Below, in pieces: positions 28,696 through 42,319 of a stretch of DNA of 64,000 bases; within the stretch, counting starts at the first letter, position 1; each line of letters begins with the position of its first letter. The notes below the pieces were generated by a model. That model saw nothing but the letters and a program-made list of their open reading frames with translations, searched no databases and had not been told where the DNA came from. Both the position numbers and the translations under genes were made by a program. This stretch comes from Phymorhynchus buccinoides (Eukaryota; Mollusca; Gastropoda; Neogastropoda; Raphitomidae). The stretch is taken from assembly GCA_017654935.2 (NCBI GenBank), contig CM065699.1, positions 2,985,972 through 3,049,971 on the forward strand, read 5' to 3'.

Positions 28696-28826
28696 TTCTG
28701 CGAGTGTGCCTGTCAGTCTTCACGCTCTGCATTCATGTTCGAAAAGAGCCAAGCGTGTGAAGCAAATAGATCAGTGATCGCTATAGTGCCGCAGCTCCAT
28801 CAACCAGAGGATCAGCCAGATTCAAG

Positions 28827-28968
28827 GGCCAGCCACACGTCAGCTAAAATTGTACGACACTGTACGATACGACTCGATCACGTGATTTCGAATCACATTT
28901 GTTCTTGCAGACCACGTGATCCAATCGTATCGTACAGTCGTACGATTTTAGTGGACATGTGGCTGGTC
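28827..28968. mobile_element. Short MITE with about 57-bp inverted ends
   Basis: GCCAGCCACACGTCAGCTAA at the left pairs with TTAGTGGACATGTGGCTGG at the right. The arms continue through GTACGACTGTACGATACG to an internal CACGTGAT/ATCACGTG pair. About 142 bp. Confidence 0.75.
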
Positions 28969-29215
28969 TTAAGTCTTTTCGTCCAAAGGAAAGCCGAGTT
29001 GTTTCTGTTCATAACAAAGTGTTCGTGTTATTTGTCAATATAAGTACCATAGTCATGAGAGCGTGTCAAACAGTTAACACGGCTAGTGATATGTAAATTA
29101 GAATGAACGGCTAATCCTTTTGACAGTTTAGTTTAATTTACATGTTACGACCCGTGTAATGTTCTCCGCTTGACTTTGTTGCGCAAAATTGATCATAACG
29201 TACCATCAATATAGT

Positions 29216-29305
29216 TTGGTGTGTATTCGACACTAAACTTACCCTAAACCTATCCCAAACCCTAACCTGAAACCGTCAAATACACACAAAATAAAAGTTG
29301 ATAGT
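29216..29305. repeat. Dispersed repeat with CCCTAA-like core
   Basis: Reverse-complement relative of 12385-12505: CCCTAAACCTATCCCAAACCC followed by CCGTCAAATACACA (core words only). Confidence 0.6.
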
Positions 29306-29621
29306 ACATCAGTGATGCACATGTTTGGGACCCCCAATAGGACAGTTGTCCTAACTCAAGAACATCAATAGGATCATTATTGTCCTGAACATGCAATTTC
29401 AATAGGACACCTAATACTCAGCCCAGCATCATGACGTGAATTTTTGTAATAAATCAACCCAAAAATACTTGTCATAAATCTGAGGCAGATGATAAAAATA
29501 AGAGAAAGGTGTTTGATTCCCATCTGGGAATGACAATCCACTTGGCTGCAAAAACAATGACAAAAGTCCGCTTCAACTGTGACACAACAGGACAATTGTC
29601 CTAACAGAGGTCTCAAGACAA

Positions 29622-29843
29622 TGTAGGGGAAGACGGGGTAAAAAGCGCATGGGCGGGTAAGAAGCCCACCCCAATTATCTCATGAAATGAAGCAAATTTC
29701 AGTCTCATTTTGCCCATGAGACAAGCGTTAATGTCTAGCATTCGTCTCATGGGCAAATTTGACTAAAATTTTCTTTATTTCATGAGATAATTGGGGTGGG
29801 CTTCTTACCCGCCCATACGCTTTTTACCCCGTCTTCCCCTACA
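29622..29843. mobile_element. 222-bp MITE, near-perfect inverted arms
   Basis: Ends GTAGGGGAAGACGGGGTAAA / TTTACCCCGTCTTCCCCTAC with arms of about 95 bp that match almost base for base. A possible AAT flank duplication. The near identity of the arms suggests a young insertion. Confidence 0.88.
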
Positions 29844-29849
29844 ATTGCA

Positions 29850-30370
29850 AATTTTATAGGTCAATGTTCTGAAAATCGTCAAAATATGCAACACTGGTAC
29901 ATTAAGAGATTATTGTCTCCATTTCGCGCATGCGCACATAAATTGAGAACACGGTAATCTGAGAAAACCACACCACCGTGCTAGCTGTTTTAAGACGCAT
30001 TCGTGATTACGATACCAGAAGACATCATTTCATTCCCTGCCGATCCCTGTAGGCCCAAGTCTAATCACGAGGAATTGGACTAAGCTAAAGGGATTTGTGA
30101 TTATTGCCCATTCACATTCTACACAGCGACCACCAAGGGTGTGGAGAAGCTGTAGAAGCATCAGCAGAAATATATCCCGCCCAAAGGCTTAATGCAAGCT
30201 ACTGTAGGCCCTGCCTGGCATGAACAATGAGTTTTCAGACTTTGATAAGGCTGATCCTTCTGCACACGGAAGCATACCATTGTTACCACATTCCGCCAGT
30301 CCCACAAACCGCTGTTTGTGCGTGTGTGCAACGCTCATGTAGCTACAAGTATTATACTGGATGGGCTTAT
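29850..30370. other. Host sequence without recognised gene
   Basis: No repeat family or open frame recognised. Confidence 0.4.
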
Positions 30371-30386
30371 GTGTGTGTGTGAGTTC

Positions 30387-30388
30387 GC

Positions 30389-30419
<31 letters not shown>

Positions 30420-30440
30420 TGTGTACGAGCGCGCGTGCGC
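30387..30440. repeat. (GC)n-(GT)n microsatellite
   Basis: GCGCGC run then GTGT then GCGCGTGCGCG; alternating purine-pyrimidine, Z-DNA prone. Confidence 0.9.
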
Positions 30441-30529
30441 GTTTGTCCGGGTTTGACAAACGGAGAGAGAGATTTTGTGGGAATAGCGGTATGTGCAAAG
30501 TAGGCTTATAGATAGGCCTTGGTATGTGG

Positions 30530-30588
30530 GACTAGTCGTCGCTATCGCGAGTAACTGTTACTATATTCACGATGGCGACGGACTAGTC
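30530..30588. repeat. Small inverted repeat
   Basis: GACTAGTCGTCGCTATCG pairs imperfectly with CGATGGCGACGGACTAGTC. Confidence 0.6.
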
Positions 30589-31046
30589 ATAGACCTATAA
30601 ACGGAAGTAGCATTTCATTGTGGGACTAGCGGTATGTGGGAACAATGGTATGCTTCCCAGCACACGCGTCTGTCTTTGCAAAACACACACACACCTTTCT
30701 GTCATAATTTAACGTGGTATGCTGTACTACTACTAGCAGGCTAGGAGTTCCAAGAATCAAAATGAAGAAAGTAGCTTTCTTGACAGAACTGCTCAACCCT
30801 CCGGTCTGGAACAGACATATGGGACATTACTAGATAATAAGATGGTGGGAACGATCCTGGAGACAATACCCGGAGGCAGTGAAATACCAGTAAAGTCCCG
30901 AATTTTTAACAATAGGGATTATGATTAGGTATGCCTACTTATGCAATGAAACACCATTATAATTTATAGTTGACTGAAGATCTTAGGGAAACAGAAAGAG
31001 AAAAACTAAGAGAAAGAAACTTTGTAGATCCTAAAACTGGATTCTC

Positions 31047-31378
31047 ATTCACTGAAACAAGATTTGTAAAGTGCTTAAGCCTATACATGTAATGCTCACC
31101 TGGTGAACTGAAACCAAACGTGTAAAGTGTTCATACATGTGGTGCTCACCTGGTTCTCATTCACTGAAACCAGACTGTAAAGTGTTCATACATGTGGTGC
31201 TCACCTGGTTCTCATTCACTGAAAGCAGATTTCTAAAGTGTTCATACTTGTAGCGTTCACCTGGTGAACTGAAAGCAGATTTGTAAAGTGTTCATGCATG
31301 TAACGTTCACCTGGTGAACTGAAAGCAGATTTGTAAAGTGTTCATACATGTAGCGTTCACCTGGTGAACTGAATACAT
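31047..31378. repeat. Minisatellite, about six units of 50-61 bp
   Basis: Unit words GTAAAGTGTTCATACATGT, GCTCACCTGGT and TCACTGAAA recur; later units lose the TCTCATTC part. Confidence 0.85.
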
Positions 31379-31812
31379 GTGTACAGTTTCTTTTGTCCAG
31401 CAGTATCTATACCTATATAATAAAATCCGTGGTGTGGCTGACTGTGTGTGTGTCTGTCCAGATAAAAGTGCCCATAGTTTTAAAACCATTGGCGTTAGAT
31501 CCATATAACCATATATATTTATGATCAGGATCGCAAGGGGAATGCAGTAGAAAACATTTTGAAGAGGCCATTTTGAGAGTGAGATCTCAAAAATAGACTC
31601 AACCTGCTTTGGTTTCTAATGGAAGGGAAGCAACTACTCCTAAAGGATAAAATCTGGGCATTATTGTAGTTACTTCTCTTGGATAGTAGAGAGAGTGTTT
31701 GTGTGTGAGAGACACACAGAGAGACTGTGTGTGCCAGTCGGTCGTATCAGGTTATGACTTCCAGATATTAGGCGACTGTCGCGGCTATTCTGGACAGCTG
31801 AGCTGAAATCTG

Positions 31813-31816
31813 TTAA

Positions 31817-31888
<72 letters not shown>
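31813..31888. repeat. (GA)n microsatellite abutting a LINE-type 3' end
   Basis: The right flank, read on the minus strand, is ACCCTCAATAAAACATTTGTATTCA followed by (CT)n (core words given). Confidence 0.9.
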
Positions 31889-31892
<4 letters not shown>

Positions 31893-32243
31893 TACAAATG
31901 TTTTATTGAGGGTAAAATGGATAAGCTACAATAGCTTCTTTGCACCATGCCCTCTCTCTCACACATTCACAACATGCATAAAGCAACAATAAAAATTTAA
32001 TCATGAAATAACAATCAAGTCAAGCAATGGAAAAGGGAAAAATTAACACAAATGAACACATAAATTAATTGAAAAAGGGTAGGATTGATGAAATCAAATA
32101 TGGATACAAATATGAGAAATTGTGAGTTTGAATTGGTGGTTTGAAATAAGGTATTAAAAATTAAAAAATCACGAAAAAATGGCAAATTTGCTACGATAAC
32201 ACACACAATATTTTCTACAATTAAAGAAGAAAAAAAGATGGGA

Positions 32244-32248
<5 letters not shown>

Positions 32249-32333
<85 letters not shown>

Positions 32334-32336
32334 CAG
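32249..32336. repeat. (GA)n microsatellite
   Basis: About 80 bp GA. Confidence 0.95.
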
Positions 32337-32470
32337 AGAGACAGACAGACAGTCAGTCACAATGACATAGGCAAAAAATGTACAAAGAATCTAGGCATTA
32401 TTGGATGGAAGTAGTAATGTATGCAGTAAAATACATGGACATTACCAATGAATAAATTTGTCCATTAGGT

Positions 32471-32575
<105 letters not shown>

Positions 32576-33138
32576 CCAATCTGTCGTGTCTGACTATGAC
32601 TGCGAGATAGTAGAGGAGGCGACTACTATTCTGAAGGGTTGGGTAGAATTTGTTTATAGTGGTGGTGAGTTTAAAAAACCCACAGTAGCTATAAACTATA
32701 ATGACCATATAATTATTTGTGATCAGCATTAACAGAGGAATGCAGTAAAAGACACTTTGAAGGGCCAATAGCACAGTGAGAGTGAGAGCGAAGACGGGCT
32801 CCGTAAACATGAATAATGAATGAATGAATAACTTTTATTTTCTGAGGATAATAGAGTAAGTATAAATACTTTTTTCTCACACAAAAAAGGAAAAGAAAAT
32901 CAAAGCAAAGAATTCAATAAATAAGAAAGGCATACAAAGCAAAGAAAACGAACACACATTATTATCAAAGCAAGCACATTATCAATATAAACAGACACAT
33001 AATAAATTCAGCATTATACATAAATACTTAAGAAATGGGATGTGGAGGGACCGAAAATAAGTATCTAGGAACAAAACAAGGGAAAGCTGAGGGAGAAGGA
33101 GTGGACGGAGAGAGAGATGGAAGGAGATGGAGAAGAGG

Positions 33139-33245
<107 letters not shown>

Positions 33246-33414
33246 GAGAGACAGACAGACAGGTAGGCAGACAGACAGACAGACAAACGAGTACAAAGAG
33301 AATGAGAGAGAAAGAGGAAGGGTACATGTAAGACAACAAAATATATACATACTGAATTGTTTTGATAACACAATCATGGTATCAAAGTTATTATATTCAC
33401 AATGAACAACGTAG

Positions 33415-33617
33415 CCCCCACCCCCCCTCTCTCTCTCCCCCCCTCTCTCTCTCTCTAACCCCCACCCCACCCCCCCCCCCTCTCTCTCTCTCTCCCTCTC
33501 TCTCGCTGCACACACACACATACACACCACAGCACAAACACACACACATACACACACACAGATGCGCGCACGCGCACGCACACGCACGCACACACACACA
33601 CACACACACACACGCAT
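33415..33617. repeat. Compound C/CT/CA microsatellite
   Basis: Mixed CCCC, CTCT and CACA tracts; open frames here are artefacts. Confidence 0.93.
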
Positions 33618-35457
33618 TCATACAATTCCTAAACATCAATATGAAGGTTATTTAAAAATGTCTCAAGGACATACTTTGTACATGTGAAATATATTAAGCC
33701 ACATTTTGTAAGCAGGGACTCCTCTGCTTATTAATAACTTCAAATATTCATCAAAACTAGATAGAAATGACACTATTATTGGAACATGTTAATCATAATA
33801 TTTTAATACATTTCAATACATTTCAGGGGATAATGACAAGTTTTCATTGCTCATAAGATAATTAAAAAATGATGTTTTAAATCTTCCAAAATTTGGTTCA
33901 GCTTTTAAATAAATAGGAAGCTTATTCCATAACCAGCTACCAGAATATGAAAGGCTCGATTTAAAGAGTGTTATGGAGGGCAGTGGTAGATCAATTCTAT
34001 GACTGTGCCTAAACTCGTTGATTGTGAACATACCACTTATTGAAGATGGACAGTTTCCGTGTAAAATCCTAGCATTAAGATTCCTTTATTGAACAGTAGT
34101 TTGTATTTGAGCGGAAGAATATTTGAAGATGCATAGTCAGAAATAGTTAAAGTTGATTTATTTAATGTTACTCTAATGGCACGTTTATGAGCGCTGACTA
34201 ATGGTTTCAGTGAGTTGTCACTTGTCAAGTCCCAGAGGGTAGATGAATAGTCTATGGCAGACTGAATGAATGAATAGAAAAACATTTTCCGAGCATGAAA
34301 GTTTAGAAAGTGTTTTATTTTATTAAGCTGATAAACTTTAGAAGCAATGCTTTTTGATAGGTTATGCACATGCCATGACCAATTTAAATTATGATCAATA
34401 GTTACTCCTAATAGTTTATGATTTGAAACCTCTTCTAACACTTTATTATTTATGTACAAAGGTGGTAAGATTGATTTAATATTTTGGCGTTTTTGTCTAG
34501 TAGCAATCAGCATAAATTGTTTTTTGAGGATGTAGGGCTAGGTGATTTAGATGTGTCCATTTAACAAGTAGGTTTATGTTATCTTGTAAAATGTGGCAAA
34601 CTTGAAAGGGATCTTTATGACATGTATCCATGGTTGTGTCGTCTGCAAACAGTTCTGATGATGTATTTAAGTAAATAGGCAAATCATTTATATATAAAGT
34701 GAAAAATAGTGGCCCAAGTACAGACCCTTGTGGAACACCATATTTATTAGGGAGACAGTTTGACATTTTGTTATTTAGATACACTGTTTGCTGTCTGTTT
34801 TCTAAAAATGAGGAAATATGATTTTGTGCACATGAAGCTATGTTATACAAGTTTAGTTTTCTGAGGAGGAGCTTACGGTTGACAGTATCAAAAGCTTTAG
34901 CGAAGTCCACGAATAGTACGCCAGAAAACAAAGATTTATTCATGTTGGAAAGCCATCTTTCTGTGAGTTTCAATAAAGCTGTGTGGCAGGAGTGTTTTGC
35001 CCTGAAACCAGATTGACTAGGATGAATTAGATTGTATTTGTTTAAATGTACAAGGAAACATTTATGAATATGTTTTTCCAAGGGCTTTGAAAGCACTGAG
35101 AGAATGGAAATTGGTCGGTAGTTAGAAGGGTCATCGGGATTTCCTTGATTTATGCAATGGCATTATTTTAGCATTTTCAAAAAAAAGCAGGGAAAGTGTT
35201 CTTTGTGATGCATAGATTGTAAATATAGGTTAAGGTTTCTGAAATTACAGGTGCAGACAGTTTAAGAATTTTACTGTTTAATCCGTCAATTCCACGGGTT
35301 GAAGACTGTTTTAGATGCCTTAATTCAGCATAAACTTCATGAACACTAAGAGGTGTAATAATCAATTCGGTATTAATATTCTTTTCTCTGCAAAAACATT
35401 TTAAATCTTCTAGTTCATTGTCTTTTGATTCATGAGATGTGTGCATGCGGGGATATA

Positions 35458-35459
35458 TG

Positions 35460-35493
<34 letters not shown>

Positions 35494-35532
35494 CGTGTGC
35501 GTGTGCGTGTGCGTGTGCGTGCGTGTGGTGTG
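35458..35532. repeat. (AT)n-(GT)n/(GTGC)n microsatellite
   Basis: At the point where LINE coding is lost. Confidence 0.9.
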
Positions 35533-35792
35533 TGAGTGAGTGTGAGAATGAATTTTGCACGTATCTGCATGCACAGCTAGAGAAAAAAAGAGGTCATTTA
35601 AACTGACATGAACTCATGTATTCTTTTTGTTTGTGAGATTTTTCCTTCCAATTTCTGGCTGGTTGATGTGAAGATTATGTTTTTCAGTGTGTGACTAGAT
35701 AAAGCTGTAGAAACAGCGAAAATTTGTCTACCTAAAAGGTTTTAATACAAGTCGTTTTACAAAGACATCACTGGTTTTGTTGTTATTCCTTT

Positions 35793-35942
<150 letters not shown>

Positions 35943-36543
35943 TCACAGACGCTTTATACACATATTAATAGAATGTCTCTGGTAGCAGTAGTAGCAGTCC
36001 CATCAACTGTGAATAATAGTACACACAAAACATATAACAGTAATTATAATAACTTGGGTGGTGCGCCTCTGGTTGCCACACGCTCTCTAGTGAGAGCAAC
36101 CTGAATCTCACAGAGTCATCTTCCACTGCATTCAAAGTAACAATAAATGTTGACAAACGACATAGACAGAAATAGAGACAGACACACGAGAGAAAGTCAA
36201 AGAGAGAAAGTCAACTGCCCAAGATCAAACCTATGTAATTTATATCGATGGCTTTTGGAGCCAAAGGCGACTATCTCTATATAGTTGATGGACTTATTAT
36301 TGACCTTATTGCAAAAACTAACAGCTTGTATTAAACAAGTTTGTTACTAATATATAATGGGGATTATGCTGTTTATATCTATAACCATCTTTTTTGGTAC
36401 AAGTTGCGGCAATATTCCCCAAAAGCTTGGCTGAATGAATCGAAATCTGGAAAAGTCTTCCCAATGGAGATGTCGGCAGCCATAGCTCAACGTGAACAGG
36501 CTTACTACGCATGCGCAGGAAGTGGCTCGGGAAACGTGACACT

Positions 36544-36575
36544 TCGGAGAAATAAGGCCGGCCTTATTTCTCCGA
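36544..36575. repeat. Perfect 32-bp palindrome
   Basis: GGAGAAATAAGGCC and its complement back to back, followed by a third partial AGAGAAATAAG word. Lies at the edge of the endonuclease fragment. Confidence 0.9.
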
Positions 36576-37650
36576 CACTTCAGAGAAATAAGCACTTCAT
36601 AAAAGAAATGAGAATTGGTTTAGAATTTTTCATTTTAATTTCAATCCAAACTGATTCAATGTGTTGTTGTTCTAAAATTTCAATTCTTCTAAACTGTACT
36701 GATCGATGAATATATACCAATAGTCCAGTTTCTAGAGGACTTTGGGGATCTTTGCGGACAATATTGTAGCCTGGCATCGAAATATCTCTGTCAGAAATGT
36801 GCATGGAAAAATGTGTTTCAGAAAATCCAAAAATGTGAAAAGTTTTGTTCGAGTTAGATAATATTGAAGAAATTTCGGTTAATTTGTCCATTCCATGATT
36901 AATATTTAAATGGCCAATGCGAAAGCCATCTTTCGTTAGCCATGGAGTAGTAACATCTGACATATTGATGAATAATATAGCTGATTACAAATGTACATAC
37001 AATTATAAGTATAAAAACTATAATAGAACACACAAGCTACAATACACTCATCTAGCACCCCGCTCACAACCTTGTCAAGGTAAGACCAACATACAAAAGC
37101 AAGCACAAGAAAGAAAAAACAAAACAAAACAAAAAACCTAACAAGCTATCAAATTTGCAATAACAATGTGGCAAATTCGCAATCTCAAGGGAAAGTAATA
37201 ATTACTATCATGCAAGGAAATATTCAATCAAAATCCAACAGTATCCCTTTGTTGTGATACAAATAGCAATGAGCTTGTCAGAACGAGTATGCAAATAATA
37301 TTTTGTCAATATCACATAGAAGAAAGGAAAGCGGAATCATAGCATTCATACATACATGGACTACAGTGAGTGGGAGACATTTGGAAGTGCTATCCTGGCA
37401 ACTGCTATTCTAAAGACCTGTGCCGGGGAAAAGCCGCTGCCGCAAAGCGAAGTGAGTGTGGGGCGTGGCAACCGCGGGGCATTGCTGCTAGTATATGGAC
37501 ATGAATGCACTAGAACACAAAGAAGAAGATCACAGGAGCCGTGATTCAGGTCACAAACACCACCGGTAATTTCTCCCCATTTCTCCTAGACCTCAATCTA
37601 TTCATCCATCCATTATTCATGAAAGCCATTAGCGATCGTTTACCCCCCCC

Positions 37651-38263
<613 letters not shown>

Positions 38264-38343
<80 letters not shown>
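38264..38343. repeat. (GA)n microsatellite
   Basis: About 80 bp pure GA between two LINE-type 3' ends. Confidence 0.95.
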
Positions 38344-38347
<4 letters not shown>

Positions 38348-38620
38348 AATTGAATTGAATTGAATGAATTTTATTTATAGAGGGTAATAGTGTAAGCAAT
38401 AACATGCTTTTTTACATCCAGCCCTCTGAACAGAATACATATGTAAAAGTAGAAAATGGAAAACAAAAATAAACACATACAAAGTAATATAAAGCATGCA
38501 AAAAAAATCCCTATATTGTAACACATCAATAACAAAATCAAACCTATTATTATTAACATTCAAAATGTGTAAAGTAAGCGCATACACACGGGAAAATAAA
38601 ACCCAATCCTGCTTTTCACA
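38344..38620 (-). repeat. LINE 3'-UTR-like segment ending in (TTCAA)n(TC)n, copy 1
   Basis: Minus strand: TACCCTCTATAAATAAAATT followed by CAATT repeats and then (CT)n. Homologous to 49437-49708 and, in plus orientation, to 58670-58735. Confidence 0.8.
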
Positions 38621-39275
38621 CTCGTCTTTAAACATTCAAAATTAGAAAAGTGCACAAACATAAAAAAACCCACCTCAATCATACTTTATATATTCATCAT
38701 TAAAATGTACTTATTTGAAAAGAAACCCATGCACATAATAAGTCAAACATAATATTACTTTACCTACTCATCTTAGCATGCACAATTTAAAATGTAAATA
38801 CATGTACCAATGGCAACGTGAAACCTATTCCTACATTACATTATTCATTTGTAGCATAAACAAATTAAAAAGTAAACACACACTCGTAACAAAAGCAGAC
38901 CGTCATATTGTTTGCAAGCGAATACACATATTAAAAAGTAAATACTAGGCCCTACTCATAACGAAATCAAGCCTAAACCTACTTTCTAGTCCTCGTCTTT
39001 AACATGCACATAAGTAAAACTTAACTCATCACAAAATTAAGACTAATCCTATTTTACATACTCATAACATGTAACCCACACATTTTAAATTTAAAGCCGA
39101 TACACATAATAAAATCAAGCCTAAGCCCATTCTACATACTAATCTTAAAAATACATCAAACGTAAATGTAAGCACATATACATGACAGAATAAAACCAAA
39201 TCCTATTCTACATACTCATCTTTAACATACACACATTTTGGAATAAACACTTATACATAACAAGATGAAACCCAA
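38560..39275. repeat. Degenerate tandem repeats, about 80 bp
   Basis: Recurring words CCTAATCCTA, TACATACTCATC, TTTAACATGCACA and AAAGTAAACACA about every 75-85 bp. No coding. Confidence 0.65.
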
Positions 39276-39282
39276 TCCTATG

Positions 39283-39680
39283 AGAGAGAGAAAACGAAAA
39301 CGAAATTTTATTTAACCAGGGAACATGAGATAAGCAAGTTACATGCTTTTTTCCACCCAGCCCTGGGGAAAAATAAAATAAATCAAACAAAAAAGCTAAA
39401 TAATATAATTTGTACATGCAGAAATGAGAATAAAAGGGAGGGAGGATGGGTGGAAGAGGCACAGAGGGGGATAAGGATGGGGAAATTTTGGAATTTAAAG
39501 TACAGGAAAAAAAGAAGAAGAAAAAAGTCACATCATGCAAACATAAAAACAGCAAAGGATAACACTCCTCATCATTATCAGTAATAGTAAGATAGTAATA
39601 AACAAATCAAGTTATATCATACAAAAGTATCAAACACATATATGTTATCACATTTTATAACAAAATCAGCAATCATAAAT
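39283..39680 (-). repeat. LINE 3'-UTR-like segment, duplicate 2
   Basis: Near copy of 37867-38263; here only a short GAGAGAGAGA remains at the 3' edge. Confidence 0.8.
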
Positions 39681-39767
39681 ATCATCATTCACATGTTTTC
39701 TTTTAATCTCTGAAATAGAATATTTTGATACGCGTTTTTGAAGGAAATAATGCTGCTTTTCTGCTCT

Positions 39768-39783
39768 CTCTCTCTCTCTGACT

Positions 39784-39877
<94 letters not shown>
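39768..39877. repeat. (CT)n/(GA)n microsatellite
   Basis: Short CT, ACTGTA centre, then a GA run of about 90 bp. Confidence 0.95.
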
Positions 39878-39878
<1 letters not shown>

Positions 39879-40549
39879 CTCCGACTACTTCTCTGTGAAT
39901 AATTGTATTTTGTTTAAATCATGAACGGATATCAATGTACGCGTGTTGCGACTTTAAAAATAAGAGATGTTTTTTTAATGGCCACTTTGCTGGTTAGGAT
40001 TGTATTGAAGTAAAAATAATTATGAAAGGGTACTGACAATATTTTGTTTATGCTTAGGATGCTTCTATATAATTAGCTTAACAAATGAAATTCCCAAATT
40101 AATCAAGACTGTCATTTGGATACAGCGGCTTTGTAATTCTTATTCAAATCTTCTATTGCACATTTGCAAGACTAGTTTCAAACGTGTTCAAATTAGTAAC
40201 TGCTGACAGCTCCCTGTAGTTCTCCCCATACCAGTCAGGAATTAGGAATGTTATTTTGCTTGAGGCACCTGATCTACCTCCTACTCATCCCAAGTAAATC
40301 CAATAGTACATAATGTCACTGTGTGTTAGCTGATTTTTGTCTTTTCTATTGATCTCTTTTTTCCCCTCCTCTTCTGCTTCTTTGGTCACTCCCTAAAGTG
40401 TGTATTTACTTCTATAACAAAAAAAGAAGAGAAGAAGCTGGCCACCACCACAGAAGAAGAAGAAAATGTATTAAATGCTAGCAACTCTGAAAAAGTTAGA
40501 CTAAATCAGTTACTCTGCAGTAGAGTAGGCCTAGGTCTTGTTCACTTTT

Positions 40550-41200
40550 TGGCTCACTCGTGTCAACGACAGGAAGTCTATGCTTCTTCAGTTTTCCAGG
40601 TGTCTGTGGTAACTTTAACGTTGGCTTTTTCTCGGGAACTACAAAGTGTACATTGTTCAAACTTTGCATACACATAGAACTTTAATATACAAGCTTTCAA
40701 GAAAGATGATTTGCATATTAAAATTAACCAATGACCTTGACCTTTCATTTTTGTCATGGACATATCTTTCAGTTTTGCAGTTAAAATACCCAAATTTGGC
40801 ATGGTGGTGTATTAGCCTAAGGTGATATGGTATCTACGGTCACTTTTACTCTCTTGGACTAACCTTGACCTTTAACATCGTCAATTACATATTTTGGCCA
40901 TATTGTTTACATCCTGGCTGACAGTCCCCAAATTTGGTAAGCAGGTAGACTGGCTTAAAATCAAATGGAATGCGAAGTGTTGACCTCGGTGACCATGATC
41001 ACCTTGACCTTGAATTTTTGTCTACCACAATATTACATGAACCGCTGCACGGATTTTCTTAAAATTTTGTAGGGTGATAAATCACATTTTGGTATGGAGT
41101 TTATTTGAAAGTAAAATATTAGGCATTTAGATCTATCGCTGGCATTTAGATCTATCTCCAACAAAACACAACGAGCGAGCCTTGAAGGCTTTGCTTCTTG
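40550..41200. repeat. Dispersed repeat with TGACCTTGACC words
   Basis: TTGACCTTTCATTTTTG, TAACCTTGACCTTTAAC and TCACCTTGACCTTGAATTT occur in a non-coding segment ending before LINE-A. A related segment is at 63600-64000. Such repeats are widespread in molluscs by general knowledge. Confidence 0.6.
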
Positions 41201-41262
41201 TTAACTGAAGATCTGCGTCCAATATTCCTTAAATACTTTTCTGGGTTTCTTTCAAACACAAG

Positions 41263-41265
<3 letters not shown>

Positions 41266-41351
<86 letters not shown>
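41266..41351. repeat. (GA)n microsatellite at the 3' end of LINE-A
   Basis: Directly abuts ACTGGTTTATTGTCATTACC, the complement of the LINE-A 3' terminus. Confidence 0.95.
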
Positions 41352-41353
<2 letters not shown>

Positions 41354-41666
41354 GTTTATTGTCATTACCCGGGGGTCTTTTGACAAGGGGGGGAGGGGCA
41401 ATAGCATATTATATCATTTGTGTTCGTTCAAATCAATGACAAATCAAATATAACAACATTGAACATCAAGAAAAGAACAAAACGCCCGTCTACTCCTTGT
41501 ACCACGGGCTTCAAAAACAATGTACAAAAGCGAATGAAATTTCATAATGAGAAAGCAAAAAGGTGAAAAATAAAATAAAAATTAAGTCTCTCTCGACCAT
41601 CGACTAATTACCAAACAAAATACTACATGCTTTTCTTAATACAAATAGTTATGTAAGGAATGAAAT

Positions 41667-42305
41667 TTAAGTTTGTCTACTCGTTACAAAATTTCTTAAT
41701 TTTAGTGCTTCTGAAATGAATTTTGAAATTGCTTTTATTGTATTTTCATTTTCAGATAGTAGCAAAGCGGAAAGCTCGTTTTCCCCTGCTGTTTCCGATT
41801 TGAAAAACGTATATTTTTTTACGAAGTTCATTAAATGAGCTACACTGAAACAGAAAATGTATTTCATCGTCCAAAACAGCACCACACAAAGGACATGGAA
41901 ATTCTGTGGATATCTCAGACTGAAACCATCGTTTATTTGCGTTGAAACCAAGAGTGCGTAATCTGAATTTTGCATAATTAGCTCGCTGCCATTTATCTGT
42001 TAACACTTTCAAATAAATTTCGCTTTTCGCTTTGGAAGACATATTTAAATGAGTAAAACCATCTATACTTATCATTATGTTCTAGGTCGGCATGCCAATT
42101 CTGTTTAAAGGAGCAGATCAATCGATCTTTGAATTCCGAAATGAATTGCCGCTCGCTTCCAACACCCTGAGATACCCACACAATTCCGAAGCCATGTTCC
42201 GAAAGGATTGTTTTAATTCTAAAAGCCCAGTTTTCTCTCCCTAAATTATCTATTTGAATAAGCATCATATCGTATGCTTGTCTGCATGTCTGTGGAAGTT
42301 TCAAC
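41667..42305 (-). pseudogene. LINE-A ORF2, C-terminal part
   Basis: Continues the RT ORF beyond the Helitron. LPQTCRQAYDMMLIQIDNLG and GFGIVWVSQGVG (about 42130-42290) are followed by a zinc-knuckle FPCPLCGAVLDDEIHFLFQC near 41890 (CX2C...HX4C), as in other LINE ORF2 tails. Confidence 0.82.
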
Positions 42306-42319
42306 AGTTTTAACCAGTA

